From DASRQK01 sp040392005 (GTDB lineage: Bacteria; Bacteroidota; Bacteroidia; Sphingobacteriales; Sphingobacteriaceae), in the NCBI GenBank assembly GCA_040392005.1, contig JBEBWT010000007.1, positions 15,531 to 79,530 on the forward strand: DNA of 64,000 nt, in the 5' to 3' direction. The position numbers and the translations under genes are program-made. Below are positions 18,710 through 28,081 of the stretch, in pieces. The notes beneath the pieces were generated by a model, which saw only the letters and a list, made by a program, of their open reading frames with translations, ran no database searches and was not told the origin of the DNA. Each line of letters starts with the position of its first letter. The first letter of the stretch is position 1.

Positions 18710-19228
18710 ATGCCCGTTATTTTACCCGTCAAAGGAGTGATGCCTATTATAGTAGAAGATTGTTTTATTGCCGAAAATGCGACAATTGTAGGAGACGTGG
18801 TGATAGGTGATCACAGTTCGGTCTGGTTCAATGCTGTTGTAAGAGGAGATGTCAATCAGATCCGTATAGGCAGTTATACCAATATTCAGGATGGAGCCGT
18901 GATCCATTGCACCTATCTGACCGCCGCAACGGAAATAGGCAATTATGTAAACATTGGCCATCAGGCAATGGTGCACGGCTGTACGGTCAGGGATCATGTG
19001 CTGATCGGGATGGGCGCCATTGTGATGGACCATGCTGTGGTAGAATCCTATGTGATTATTGCTGCCGGCGCAGTCGTATTGGAAAATACGGTGTGTGAGA
19101 GTGGATATTTGTATGCAGGGGTTCCGGCAAAAAAAATAAAGGCCCTGAGCGAAAAGCAAAAGGCCATGCTGCAAAAGCTTCCACACAATTATGTAATGTA
19201 TTCTTCCTGGTTTTCTCCTGAAAAATAA
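18710..19228 (+). CDS. Gamma-carbonic anhydrase family protein
   Basis: A 172-residue left-handed beta-helix protein built from hexapeptide repeats (IAENATIVGDVVIGDHSSVWFNAVV and onward). The three zinc-ligand histidines of the gamma class appear to be present: His66 (VIHCT), His84 (NIGHQ) and His89 (MVHGC). It may hydrate carbon dioxide or be a related metalloenzyme; family members are often annotated only by fold. It follows nadB by 21 bases and is probably co-transcribed. It ends in a run of stop codons (TAATAAATAG). A second family member, paaY, lies at 42363. Confidence 0.88.
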   Translation: MPVILPVKGVMPIIVEDCFIAENATIVGDVVIGDHSSVWFNAVVRGDVNQIRIGSYTNIQDGAVIHCTYLTAATEIGNYVNIGHQAMVHGCTVRDHVLIGMGAIVMDHAVVESYVIIAAGAVVLENTVCESGYLYAGVPAKKIKALSEKQKAMLQKLPHNYVMYSSWFSPEK

Positions 19229-19283
19229 TAAATAGTGCTGTTTCTTTCCGTGCTTAGCACAATGACTACAAAACCGTAGGCCG

Positions 19284-20987
19284 TTACCGTTTCATAGGGC
19301 GCAGGATCTGTCTTGGACTTTCCTCCGGTGGAATTTGTATAGTTTCTTCTTGTTCCCAATTGGGCCTGATATTGAAAACCTTATCATAGTACCAGATTTT
19401 TTCCGGCTGTATTTTGTTTTTCAGATCCCCCGGATCCCAGACTCCGTTTTTATTGGAATCATAGATGATGCGCACCCTGTACTTGCCTTCCAGATAGTTT
19501 TTGTATTCTATTTTTTGCGGAGAGCTGATCAGAGTTTCCTCATAGATGTTGGTGTTTTTTTCATCTATTAGTTCGATGATAAACTGGCTGCTTGAATCAG
19601 GCAGATCAAATTTTAAGGAAAGATGCCCGTACCGGTCGTTTTCATCCAATGTAAACCGGGTTAATATCCTTAGATTTTTTTCTTCGAAATGCCCGATCAA
19701 AGCTGATTCCTCCAGGTTAAGTTCATAGTTTTTGTTTGGTCTCCAATTATACCTTATCAAAAGATTTCTGGAATCCACGGAATCCCGGAGGAGTTGATAA
19801 TTTGTAATCCGGACGGAATCTTCGGTGAGCGTAATTTTGGATCTGTCCAGCAGGGAAACCGGAATAGAGGTAAACAGGGATAGGTGTTTTGTCCGGTTTA
19901 CCGTATTTCTATCCAGGTTATTGGTGACGATAATATTGCGGTTGTAACGATCGCCCCGGGGCCTTCTGATCAGGGTGGAATCGAGGAGGCTATCTGCGGA
20001 AAACACGGTCATTTTCAGGGAATCAAAACCCAGATCTGCCAACCAGATAGAAGCACTGTCTCTTTTCTGATTGAAAAGCACGACTTTGGTAGCATCCAGA
20101 CTGTCGGGATCTGTGATGTGAACCATTGGCTCATCAAGCGATTTGTTGAATTGCATCACAATCTTTCCGTTCGGTTCGATTTTGCGATCCAGTATCCGGA
20201 ATTTTTCCGGCTTTTCTTTAGATGTCCACAAAATGATGTTGGTAGTGTCGGATTGCAGGTGTATAGAATCCGGAAGAAAGCCGATCCATTCTTCCGGACT
20301 GTTATAGATCCTGTCATTATTTTGTTCTTTTAGCGCATAAATCCTGTAAGAGTCTTCACGGAGGTAGTTGAGTTTAAAATTTCCGCTGGAATCCGTTGTT
20401 GCAAATATATTTGCTTTGCGCTTGCCAAACAGGGAATCCTGGCTGGTGGGCAGCAGAATTACCGAAACCAACGGCTCAGGCTCATTTGTTCTTGCGTTTA
20501 TCACTCTTCCCGAAATACTGAGAGAATCGATCTTGTCCCCGGTCGAAAACGCATAGGTATAGTTGAGCAGGGGGTTCCCTTCATTATTGTCTGTGATAGC
20601 TCTTCCGAAATTCATCACGTAAGTGGTATTTTCTGCCAGACTGTCCGACAACTCGATTTCCAGTTGCTTTCTTTTTACTTTGAACTGGGGCAACTTATCC
20701 ATTTCCGGTGAAATGCTGATTTCCCTTGAAGCATTATTCAATTTGATAAATTCATCGAAGGTCAGCACAATTTTTCTTTCGGAGAAGTTGGTCTTCAGGT
20801 TTTGGGGCAATTCATTTAATAAAACCGGAGGGATCGAGTCTTTTGGTCCACCCATTGGCTGTTGTATGTTCGCGCAGCGGAAGGTAGAGCCAAGAAGGAT
20901 CAAAAAAAGAACAAAAAACGAGGCTTTCCCAAATTTCCGTGTTTTTTTGAGATTTAAGAGAGTTTTTTCGTTTTTGGTGTTCTGCAT
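19284..20987 (-). CDS. Ig-like domain lipoprotein of Bacteroidetes
   Basis: The 567-residue product has a basic N terminus, a hydrophobic segment (FFVLFLILLGSTF) and a cysteine at residue 38 before ANIQQPMGGPKD, the start of a widespread Bacteroidetes lipoprotein family. Residues 45-150 form an SbsA-type Ig-like domain (FDEFIKLNNASREISISP), followed by a carboxypeptidase-regulatory-like domain (SISGRVINARTNEPEPLVSV, about 155-230) and beta-rich repeats. Probably outer-membrane anchored; the function is unknown. Ninety-one bases separate it from mnmG. Confidence 0.8.
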   Translation of the reverse strand: MQNTKNEKTLLNLKKTRKFGKASFFVLFLILLGSTFRCANIQQPMGGPKDSIPPVLLNELPQNLKTNFSERKIVLTFDEFIKLNNASREISISPEMDKLPQFKVKRKQLEIELSDSLAENTTYVMNFGRAITDNNEGNPLLNYTYAFSTGDKIDSLSISGRVINARTNEPEPLVSVILLPTSQDSLFGKRKANIFATTDSSGNFKLNYLREDSYRIYALKEQNNDRIYNSPEEWIGFLPDSIHLQSDTTNIILWTSKEKPEKFRILDRKIEPNGKIVMQFNKSLDEPMVHITDPDSLDATKVVLFNQKRDSASIWLADLGFDSLKMTVFSADSLLDSTLIRRPRGDRYNRNIIVTNNLDRNTVNRTKHLSLFTSIPVSLLDRSKITLTEDSVRITNYQLLRDSVDSRNLLIRYNWRPNKNYELNLEESALIGHFEEKNLRILTRFTLDENDRYGHLSLKFDLPDSSSQFIIELIDEKNTNIYEETLISSPQKIEYKNYLEGKYRVRIIYDSNKNGVWDPGDLKNKIQPEKIWYYDKVFNIRPNWEQEETIQIPPEESPRQILRPMKR

Positions 20988-21078
20988 CGGAAAAATGTTT
21001 TTATTGTTTTGTGTGGCTTTATTTTGCGTCGCCGATTTTTTCGATCAACATACTGATTTTCAATCAATTAACGAGTGA

Positions 21079-22938
21079 TTAACTCATGTGGACCATTAAT
21101 ATGGAAATGTCAGAAGGAGAAACCCCTGAAATCCGTGAAGCCTGCCCCAATGTCCGCGGTTTTACTTTTAGTAATTTTTCCCGGGCTTCAATGGACAGAG
21201 ATGTCAGCTCGTCGTAATTAAATGTCGGGTTGATTTCCTTGTCTTCCATTTTCTTGATCCGCCCGATGATCTCCCGCTCCTTTTCAAAATAACTCTCATA
21301 CTTGATCATGATCTCAGCCTGCTCGATTTCCTCTTCAGTGAAATGATCCAGATGCTGGTTGAGCAGGTAACTTCCCTGCCTCAGCTCTTCCATGGTGATT
21401 TGGGGGCGGCTTAATATATTTGATAGCTTGGCTTTCTGATTGATCGGGCTTGACCCATTTTCTTCCAATATCTTGTTCATCTCGCCGGTCTCGGCCGAAG
21501 TTTCTTTCAAAAATCCGATCAGCCGGTCAGTATTCCTAATCTTTTGGGTTACTTTTTCTAATCTTTCGTCATTTACCAAACCCAGTTTGTGTGCCAGGGG
21601 TGTCAGTCGTATATCCGCATTATCCTGTCTCAGCAGCAAGCGGTGTTCTGCGCGGGAAGTGAACATTCGGTAGGGTTCGTCTGTCCCTTTTGTTACCAGG
21701 TCATCGATTAAAACGCCAATATACGCTTCTGAACGCTTTAGTATTAATTCGTGATCATTATTGATCCGCTGATGCGCATTGATTCCGGCGATCAGCCCCT
21801 GGCTACCGGCCTCTTCATAACCCGTAGTTCCGTTTATCTGACCGGCAAAGAACAGGTGTTTGACTCTGAAGGTTTCCAGGGTAAGGTCCAACTGCATTGG
21901 AGGGAAAAAATCGTATTCTATGGCATAGCCAGGCCGGTACATTCTTGCGTTTTCAAATCCGGGAATCAGGCGCAGGGCTTTTTGTTGTACGTCTTCTGGC
22001 AGGGATGTGGAAAAGCCGTTGATATACATTTCTACGGTATTCCAACCTTCCGGTTCTACAAAAATCTGATGGCGGTCCCTTTCGGCAAAACGGTTGATTT
22101 TGTCTTCGATTGAAGGGCAGTAACGGGGCCCCAACCCCTTTATTCTCCCTGCAAACATAGGAGATTTATCGAACCCTTCTTTTAGGATTTCGTGTACCTT
22201 GTCATTAGTATAGGTAATCCAGCAGCAACGTTGTTCCTGGGGCAGATCAACATTGGTAAAAGAAAACCGGCCTCTTTTTTCATCGCCCCACTGTTCTTCC
22301 ATTTTGGAATAATCGAGGCTACGCCCGTCCACCCGCGGAGGCGTTCCCGTTTTCATTCTGCCCGATTCAAATCCCAATGAAACCAATTGTTCTGTCAGAC
22401 CGGTAGCCGCTTTTTCCCCTGTCCTGCCTCCCCCAAATTGCTTTTCACCTACATGGATGATTCCATTTAGAAAGGTTCCATTTGTGAGAATCACTGCATC
22501 CGATTCAATATTCATTCCCAGCGAAGTGATGACACCACAGGCTTTTCCGTTCTTCACAATGATTTCCTTCACGGTGTCCTGCCAGAGATCTATGTTGGGA
22601 ATAGCTTCCAGTTGCAGCCTCCAGGCCTCTGCAAAGCGCATCCTATCGTTTTGGGCCCTCGGACTCCACATCGCCGGCCCTTTGGACTTATTGAGCATTC
22701 TGAATTGGATGGTGCTCTTGTCTGCAATGATCCCCGAATAGCCACCCATTGCATCTATTTCCCGGACGATCTGACCCTTTGCCACCCCCCCCATTGCGGG
22801 ATTACAACTCATTTGGGCGATTACACCCATATTCATTGTGATCAGGAGGACTTTAGACCCCATGTTTGCGGCTGCGGCTGCGGCTTCACAACCAGCATGT
22901 CCAGCTCCCACTACAATGATATCGTATTTATTAAACAT
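21079..22938 (-). CDS. mnmG: tRNA uridine-5-carboxymethylaminomethyl modification enzyme MnmG (GidA)
   Basis: With MnmE, modifies the wobble uridine of several tRNAs, using FAD and methylene-tetrahydrofolate. The 619-residue product has the FAD-binding GAGHAG at residues 11-16, the CNPAMGGVAKGQ motif, GTPPRVDGRS with PRYCPSIEDK, and the C-terminal helical domain ending LGQASRISGVSPSDI. In many bacteria this gene sits beside the replication origin. Two parS-like palindromes lie directly upstream and may overlap its promoter. Confidence 0.97.
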   Translation of the reverse strand: MFNKYDIIVVGAGHAGCEAAAAAANMGSKVLLITMNMGVIAQMSCNPAMGGVAKGQIVREIDAMGGYSGIIADKSTIQFRMLNKSKGPAMWSPRAQNDRMRFAEAWRLQLEAIPNIDLWQDTVKEIIVKNGKACGVITSLGMNIESDAVILTNGTFLNGIIHVGEKQFGGGRTGEKAATGLTEQLVSLGFESGRMKTGTPPRVDGRSLDYSKMEEQWGDEKRGRFSFTNVDLPQEQRCCWITYTNDKVHEILKEGFDKSPMFAGRIKGLGPRYCPSIEDKINRFAERDRHQIFVEPEGWNTVEMYINGFSTSLPEDVQQKALRLIPGFENARMYRPGYAIEYDFFPPMQLDLTLETFRVKHLFFAGQINGTTGYEEAGSQGLIAGINAHQRINNDHELILKRSEAYIGVLIDDLVTKGTDEPYRMFTSRAEHRLLLRQDNADIRLTPLAHKLGLVNDERLEKVTQKIRNTDRLIGFLKETSAETGEMNKILEENGSSPINQKAKLSNILSRPQITMEELRQGSYLLNQHLDHFTEEEIEQAEIMIKYESYFEKEREIIGRIKKMEDKEINPTFNYDELTSLSIEAREKLLKVKPRTLGQASRISGVSPSDISILMVHMS

Positions 22939-22952
22939 ATCTTTTTATTGTA

Positions 22953-22968
22953 TGTTCCACGTGGAACA
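22953..22968. other. parS-like palindrome TGTTCCACGTGGAACA (copy 1)
   Basis: A perfect 16-bp palindrome matching the ParB-binding parS consensus (TGTTnCACGTGnAACA), 14 bases upstream of the mnmG start. parS sites cluster around replication origins and nucleate the ParABS partition complex. Confidence 0.75.
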
Positions 22969-22987
22969 CTGGGCTTGACTCCCTATA

Positions 22988-23003
22988 TGTTCCACGTGGA
23001 ACA
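22988..23003. other. parS-like palindrome TGTTCCACGTGGAACA (copy 2)
   Basis: Second identical 16-bp palindrome, 35 bases (start to start) from the first, and 4 bases from the stop codon of the ABC-F gene. The double occurrence in a 69-bp gap makes chance very unlikely. Confidence 0.75.
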
Positions 23004-23007
23004 ATTT

Positions 23008-24879
23008 TTAGCAAAGCTCGCTTAACTCAAGCCACCGCTCCGATTTTTTATCAATTTTATTTGTCAGCACAGAAATTTCTTCTGCTACACGTGCTATTTC
23101 AAGATGGTCTGCAATAGTAGAAAGAAGAAGGGTTTTCTCACTCAGCTCCTTTTCTAATCGCGGAATTTCTGCATTCAATTGCTCAAATTCCTTTGTTTCT
23201 TTGTAGCTGGGCTTTTTCCGATCTTGGATCGTTGGCGATATAATTTCCTTTTTGCTTTCCTCTGATGCTTTATTCTCGTTTTTTCTGTTCCGGAGTTCCC
23301 GTTCCTCCTCTTCCCTGAAATCCGAATAATTTCCGTTGTATATGCGGATGTGACCACTGCCATCAAATATAAACAATTGATCGGCCAGTTTGTCCACCAG
23401 ATACCGGTCGTGGGACACAATGATCAAAACACCGGCATAAGACTCCAGAAAATCCTCCAGTACATTCAGCGTGTCAATATCCAGATCATTAGTGGGCTCA
23501 TCCAGTATCAGTACATTTGGGTTGGCCATCAGGACGCGCATCAATTGAAGCCGCTTCCTTTCCCCGCCACTGAGATTCCTGACAAAACCATGTTGTTTTT
23601 TGGGCGGGAACAGAAAGTTGGTCAATAATTGCGAAGCCGTAAGCACATCTCCGTTGGACAGAGTAATGTAGTCTGCAACTTCCTTTACAACATCAATGAC
23701 GCGCTCTCCCTCTTCAAATTCCAGTCCGGTTTGCTTATAGTATCCAAATACCGTGGTTTCTCCAACCGCTATCTGACCGGAGTCAGGCATAATTTCACCG
23801 GTCAGCAAATTCAGGAAAGTCGATTTACCACTCCCGTTTTTTCCTGCCAGTCCGATCCTGTCCCCTTTCTTGAAAACATAATCAAAAGAGCTAATGATGT
23901 TCCGGTTACCAAAACTTCTGGATATCTTGTTAAGATCGATGATTTTATTGCCCTGCCTCGAAGTTTGTACATCCAGGGATACCGATTTTTTTGATGGAGC
24001 TTCTTTCGCCTTTTTTTCCAGATCGTAAAAAGCAGCAATGCGGGACTTTGATTTTGTGCCCCTCGCCTGGGGTTGTCTGCGCATCCATTCCAGCTCCTTT
24101 TTCAGCAGATTTCTGCTTTTTTCGACCAATATCTGATTGATCGCATCTTTTTCCGCCTTTTTTTCAAGAAACCAGGCATAATTCCCCTTATAGCTACTGA
24201 GCTCGCCCCTATCCAGTTCCTTGATTTCCGTACAGACAGCATCCAGAAAATACCGGTCGTGTGTCACTAACAGGACCGTCTTCTGCCCTGTGGTCAGCAG
24301 TTTTTCGAGCCACTCTATGGTTTCTATGTCCAGGTGGTTGGTGGGCTCATCCAGGATATACACCTCAGGCTCGTCAATCAATAGTTTTGCCAGCGCCAGG
24401 CGTTTTCGCTGTCCTCCGGAAAGGGTGGATATCTCCTGGGAAAAGTCGGAAATGTTCAGCCGGGAAAGAATAGTTTTTATCTGATGTTCATATTCCCAGG
24501 CATTTTGCAGGCTGATCTCCTCGGAAAGCTTTTCCAACCTGTTCTTGTCGGGGTTCTCCTGAATAAGCAGGCGTTCATACTCCCAAACGAGTTGCTGCCG
24601 GGCATTTCCAGTGTTGAATATAAAATCATTAATTGTTTTAAATTCCTTATAATCAGGGTTTTGGTCTAAATATCCTATGCTGATTCCCTTTTCCTTTACC
24701 ACGCTCCCCTCGTTGGGCGCCAACTCTCCTGCCAGTATCCTGAGCAGCGTCGATTTTCCGGTTCCGTTAATGCCCACAAGCGCGACCCGCTCACCTCTTG
24801 CAACCCCGAAAGTCAGGTTCTTAAAAAGCCAATTGTCACCGAATGAGTGACTTATACGTTCTGAAGATAGGATGCTCAC
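23008..24879 (-). CDS. ABC-F family ATPase (Uup-like)
   Basis: Soluble ATPase with two ABC domains and no membrane segments, of the family that acts on ribosomes or, for Uup, affects branched DNA. The 623-residue product has Walker A GINGTGKST at 36-44 and a second, GKNGSGKST, near residue 350. Each domain has a signature (LSGGQRKRLALAK, LSGGERKRLQLMR) and a Walker B with the EPTNHLD or EPTNDLD ending. The C-terminal lysine/glutamate-rich coiled coil (about 540-620) is the Uup-type CTD. The start codon is GTG, preceded by an SD-like AAAGG. Confidence 0.92.
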   Translation of the reverse strand: MSILSSERISHSFGDNWLFKNLTFGVARGERVALVGINGTGKSTLLRILAGELAPNEGSVVKEKGISIGYLDQNPDYKEFKTINDFIFNTGNARQQLVWEYERLLIQENPDKNRLEKLSEEISLQNAWEYEHQIKTILSRLNISDFSQEISTLSGGQRKRLALAKLLIDEPEVYILDEPTNHLDIETIEWLEKLLTTGQKTVLLVTHDRYFLDAVCTEIKELDRGELSSYKGNYAWFLEKKAEKDAINQILVEKSRNLLKKELEWMRRQPQARGTKSKSRIAAFYDLEKKAKEAPSKKSVSLDVQTSRQGNKIIDLNKISRSFGNRNIISSFDYVFKKGDRIGLAGKNGSGKSTFLNLLTGEIMPDSGQIAVGETTVFGYYKQTGLEFEEGERVIDVVKEVADYITLSNGDVLTASQLLTNFLFPPKKQHGFVRNLSGGERKRLQLMRVLMANPNVLILDEPTNDLDIDTLNVLEDFLESYAGVLIIVSHDRYLVDKLADQLFIFDGSGHIRIYNGNYSDFREEEERELRNRKNENKASEESKKEIISPTIQDRKKPSYKETKEFEQLNAEIPRLEKELSEKTLLLSTIADHLEIARVAEEISVLTNKIDKKSERWLELSELC

Positions 24880-24934
24880 CTTTTGTTGAAATCATTCAAA
24901 TTTCTGCAAAAATACACAAAATTTCGGAGAGGCA

Positions 24935-26065
24935 TCAATTCAGTATTTCTGCAAGCGTTTCATGCAGTTCTTCTCCCCTGAGGTTCTTTGCCAAAATCCT
25001 GCCTTCGGGATCCAGCAGAAAGTTTTGAGGAATCCCCTCAATTGCATATAGCTCTACAACAGGACTTTGCCCGAAGAGCAAATCTGACACATGTGGCCAT
25101 TCTTCCAGCTTGTCGTCATAGATCGCTTTCAACCATGCTGCTTTTTGCCCCGGTCTGTCCAGCGAAACACCAAAGACCGTAAAATTCTTGTCTTTGAACC
25201 GATGATAGGCAGCAACCACATTTGGGTTTTCCTGCCGGCAGGGACCACACCAGCTCGCCCAAAAATCAATCAGGACATATTTCCCGCGCAAAGAAGACAG
25301 AGCGATCATATTTCCCGCAGTATCCGGCTGCGCAAAATCCGGGGCAACGGCGCCTATTTCAAGCGCTTTCAGATTTGCTATCCGAGACAGCAGCATTTGC
25401 CCGGTTTCCGAAGACTTCAGGGACGCAGAGAGCCTATTAAACAGTGGTTCAATGACTTCTGCCAGTGGCTCCGAATCCACATAACCCATCAACAGGTCCA
25501 GGCTTACCGGACTGCTGGTATTTTTACCGATAAAGGCCAGTGCAATTTCCTTTTGCTCTTCCTGAATTTTCTGGGCTTGCTCCTGCAATGCCGACATAAA
25601 TTCCGGATCCTGCTTTTGTTCATCAGAAGAAGCGAGGAATTGTGCCATCAGATTGGCCATTTTTGACTTGGGTCCCTTTATGTCCTGCTGGTATTGTGAA
25701 AAAGTCCTGTTTATCGCTCCTCCCTCAATGACCGCATTGCTCAGCGAATCGTTTGTAGATACCTTGATATTGCCTTTTTCCAGATAAATCTCCAGGAGAT
25801 CCGGATTTTGGGCAGTATGCAGGTCTTCGCCATGGTGCATCATCAAAATCACCCCTCTGACAGGAGCAGCCACACTTCCGTTGAATTTAAAAACACCATT
25901 GACCACATCGGCCGAATCCAGAACAGATTGTGAACCAGTACGATAATTGATATATGCTTTTGCGGGCGCATTCAGGTTTCCTGCTTTTCCGCTAATGGTA
26001 AAATCTTCCTGTGCAAATACGGAGCCGGAGAATAGGGCAACGGCAACTAAAAGTAGTTTCTTCAT
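24935..26065 (-). CDS. TlpA-like thiol-disulfide oxidoreductase with DUF4369 domain
   Basis: The 376-residue exported protein has a signal peptide (LLVAVALFSGSVFAQ), an N-terminal DUF4369 beta domain (about 22-120), a helical linker, and a C-terminal thioredoxin fold with the active-site pair WCGPC at 272-276. This layout is common in Bacteroidetes periplasmic reductases that keep secreted cysteines or cytochrome c partners reduced. The partner is not evident from the neighbours. Confidence 0.9.
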   Translation of the reverse strand: MKKLLLVAVALFSGSVFAQEDFTISGKAGNLNAPAKAYINYRTGSQSVLDSADVVNGVFKFNGSVAAPVRGVILMMHHGEDLHTAQNPDLLEIYLEKGNIKVSTNDSLSNAVIEGGAINRTFSQYQQDIKGPKSKMANLMAQFLASSDEQKQDPEFMSALQEQAQKIQEEQKEIALAFIGKNTSSPVSLDLLMGYVDSEPLAEVIEPLFNRLSASLKSSETGQMLLSRIANLKALEIGAVAPDFAQPDTAGNMIALSSLRGKYVLIDFWASWCGPCRQENPNVVAAYHRFKDKNFTVFGVSLDRPGQKAAWLKAIYDDKLEEWPHVSDLLFGQSPVVELYAIEGIPQNFLLDPEGRILAKNLRGEELHETLAEILN

Positions 26066-26111
26066 AACATTGTTTTTATAGGGAAAATAAGATCAAGCAC
26101 CATGCCAAGGA

Positions 26112-26960
26112 TTACCAGCGTCCACTGGCCCCACCACCACCGAATCCGCCGCCTCCGAACCCACCAAAACCGCCGCCTCCGCCGAATCCACCCCTGCTGC
26201 CCCCACCAAAACCGCCTCTGCCACCGCCCCTGTTCATACTTTCCAGCATGGTCATCCACCAGAGGGCATCCGCAGCACCCCTGCGCCCCATGATTTCCCC
26301 ACTGTTACCGCCACCTTTTTTGGAAAATATAGCGATAACGACCACAATGATAATGATCAACAATAAAATAGAAACCCCGGTTTCTCCATCGTCCCGGGGA
26401 TTGGCAGTATATTCGCCCTTGGTATAAGACATCAGAGCGTCCGTGGCCCGGTCAATGCCCACAAAATACTGTTCCTGACGGAAGGCGGGCTTGATTTCGT
26501 TTTCAATGATCCGGTAGGCAACAATGTCCGGAACAGCACCCTCCACGCCATAACCGGTCTGAATGGTAACGGCCCGGTCGCCCAGAGCCACCAGCAGCAA
26601 AATCCCGTTATCGTGCTCTTTGCTTCCAATGCCCCATTGCTGGGCCAGCCGCACGGCATAATCTGCAATATCATAGCTACCCACAGACTTCATGACGACA
26701 ACAGCGATCTGTGTAGAGGTGCTGTCATCGAAAGCCACCAGTTTTTGCTCCAGTTGCTGGATTTCAGATGCGCTGAGGGTATTGGTATAATCATTGACCA
26801 GACGGTTGGATACCGGTGGAAAATCCCCGCTCTGACCCCGGGCGATGCCAGCGGCAAAAACCAGGGCAAGGGAGAGGAAAAACAGGGCCAAGGGCCCGAC
26901 CCCGGATCCGGCCCAGCGCACGGCCGGTTTTCCGGCTCCATTCAAACAGGGACTATTCAT
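26112..26960 (-). CDS. TPM-domain membrane protein with glycine-rich tail
   Basis: The 282-residue product has a signal peptide (ALFFLSLALVFAAGIARGQ), a TPM (YgcG/Psb32-type) domain at about 35-165 (VNDYTNTLSASEIQQLEQKL; YAVRLAQQWGIGSKEHDNGI), one C-terminal membrane helix (VSILLLIIIIVVVIAIF) and a tail of glycine, phenylalanine and arginine. TPM proteins are proposed to be phosphatases or membrane-protein assembly factors. The start at 26960 overlaps the stop of the preceding gene by 8 bases; a start 10 codons earlier is possible but less likely. Part of a lemA-TPM-TPM operon, a recurrent grouping. Confidence 0.88.
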   Translation of the reverse strand: MNSPCLNGAGKPAVRWAGSGVGPLALFFLSLALVFAAGIARGQSGDFPPVSNRLVNDYTNTLSASEIQQLEQKLVAFDDSTSTQIAVVVMKSVGSYDIADYAVRLAQQWGIGSKEHDNGILLLVALGDRAVTIQTGYGVEGAVPDIVAYRIIENEIKPAFRQEQYFVGIDRATDALMSYTKGEYTANPRDDGETGVSILLLIIIIVVVIAIFSKKGGGNSGEIMGRRGAADALWWMTMLESMNRGGGRGGFGGGSRGGFGGGGGFGGFGGGGFGGGGASGRW

Positions 26961-27384
26961 TTCCAAAAACAATTTCGTCCGGCAGCTCATTGATATCTCC
27001 TTCTGCTACGGGAAAGTAAGTGAACAACTGCTCGCCGGCATGGGAAATCCCCGCGATAATTCCCCCGGCAAAATGCCCCTGACGGAAATGGGCGGCCATC
27101 CGGTTCCTGGTTTCTTCCCAAAAACCGGCGGGCACCTGCTTATTGATGCCCTGATCCCCGATGATGGCAAATTCATGATCTTCGGTCGCCAGATAGATCA
27201 GTACGCCATTCCGCAGACGTGTCCGGTGCATTCCCAGCTTGTTGAAGTAATGAGCCGCACGGTCCATCGCCCCGCTTCCACAACGTTTCTCCACCGCCAC
27301 CCGGATCTCTCCCGAAGTACGGTTCTCTGCAACAGAAATGGCGTGCAGAATGTGGGCCTGCTCTTCGGCACTAAAAAATCCCAT
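26953..27384 (-). CDS. Small TPM-domain protein
   Basis: A 143-residue protein with a single TPM domain (HAISVAENRTSGEIRVAVEKRC; NGVLIYLATEDHEFAIIGDQGI) and no signal peptide or obvious membrane helix. This compact form regularly accompanies a longer TPM protein and LemA in Bacteroidetes. It begins 5 bases after lemA ends and overlaps the next gene by 8. Confidence 0.87.
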   Translation of the reverse strand: MGFFSAEEQAHILHAISVAENRTSGEIRVAVEKRCGSGAMDRAAHYFNKLGMHRTRLRNGVLIYLATEDHEFAIIGDQGINKQVPAGFWEETRNRMAAHFRQGHFAGGIIAGISHAGEQLFTYFPVAEGDINELPDEIVFGNE

Positions 27385-27389
27385 GTGAA

Positions 27390-27968
27390 TTAAAACTGGA
27401 CTTCCGGAGCCCTTTCAGCACCGGCTTCGGCTGTAAAGTATCCTTTTTGCTTGAAGCCGAAAATACCGGCCATGATATTATTGGGGAACCGGCGGACCGC
27501 AGAATTATAGTCCTGGGTGGCCTCATTGAAAGCCCGTCTTTCGGTAGAAATCCGGTTTTCCGTGCCCTCCAACTGCTGCTGCAGGTCCAGAAAGTTCTGG
27601 TTGGCCTTGAGTTCAGGATAGCGTTCCACAGAAACCAGCAAACGGCCCAGTGATTGGGATAAAGCATCCTGGGATTGCTGGAATTCCTGTATAGCCTCCG
27701 GAGTCAGGTTGCTCGGATCGACCGTGATAGAAGTTGCCTTTGCCCTTGCCTCGATCACCTGGGTCAGGGTTTCCTGCTCAAAATTAGCAGCTCCCTTTAC
27801 TGTATTGACCAGATTGGGGATCAGATCCGCCCTGCGCTGGTATGCATTTTCTACCTGGGCCCATTTTGACTTGACATTTTCTTCCTTATTTACCAGGGTA
27901 TTATAACCGCAGGAGCTGAATGAAAGCGTGATGAACAGGCCGAGGGCCAACAAGATTAGTCTTTTCAT
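27390..27968 (-). CDS. LemA family protein
   Basis: The 192-residue protein has a lipoprotein-type leader (LLALGLFITLSFSSC, Cys about residue 20) followed by the all-helical LemA domain: the conserved VKSKWAQVENAYQRRADLIPNLVNTVKG block, a central coiled helix, and FKQKGYFTAEAGAERAPEVQF at the end. Its molecular role is unclear. The ATG at 27968 is chosen because an upstream in-frame start would put ten polar residues before the leader. First gene of a three-gene operon with two TPM proteins. Confidence 0.92.
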   Translation of the reverse strand: MKRLILLALGLFITLSFSSCGYNTLVNKEENVKSKWAQVENAYQRRADLIPNLVNTVKGAANFEQETLTQVIEARAKATSITVDPSNLTPEAIQEFQQSQDALSQSLGRLLVSVERYPELKANQNFLDLQQQLEGTENRISTERRAFNEATQDYNSAVRRFPNNIMAGIFGFKQKGYFTAEAGAERAPEVQF

Positions 27969-28081
27969 TTTTTTGTGTTTAGTGATATTCAATTGCAAAT
28001 TAAACTGTTTAAACCTAATATATTTGACGGCAATCCCTCCCTTTTTGTTACAGACTCCCCCACGTCATACAGGCCATTATT

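Noticed and set aside
23080..23100. CACGTG core inside the ABC-F gene as a third parS site
   Set aside because: The flanks (GCTA and CTAT) do not match the parS consensus and the site is not palindromic beyond the core.
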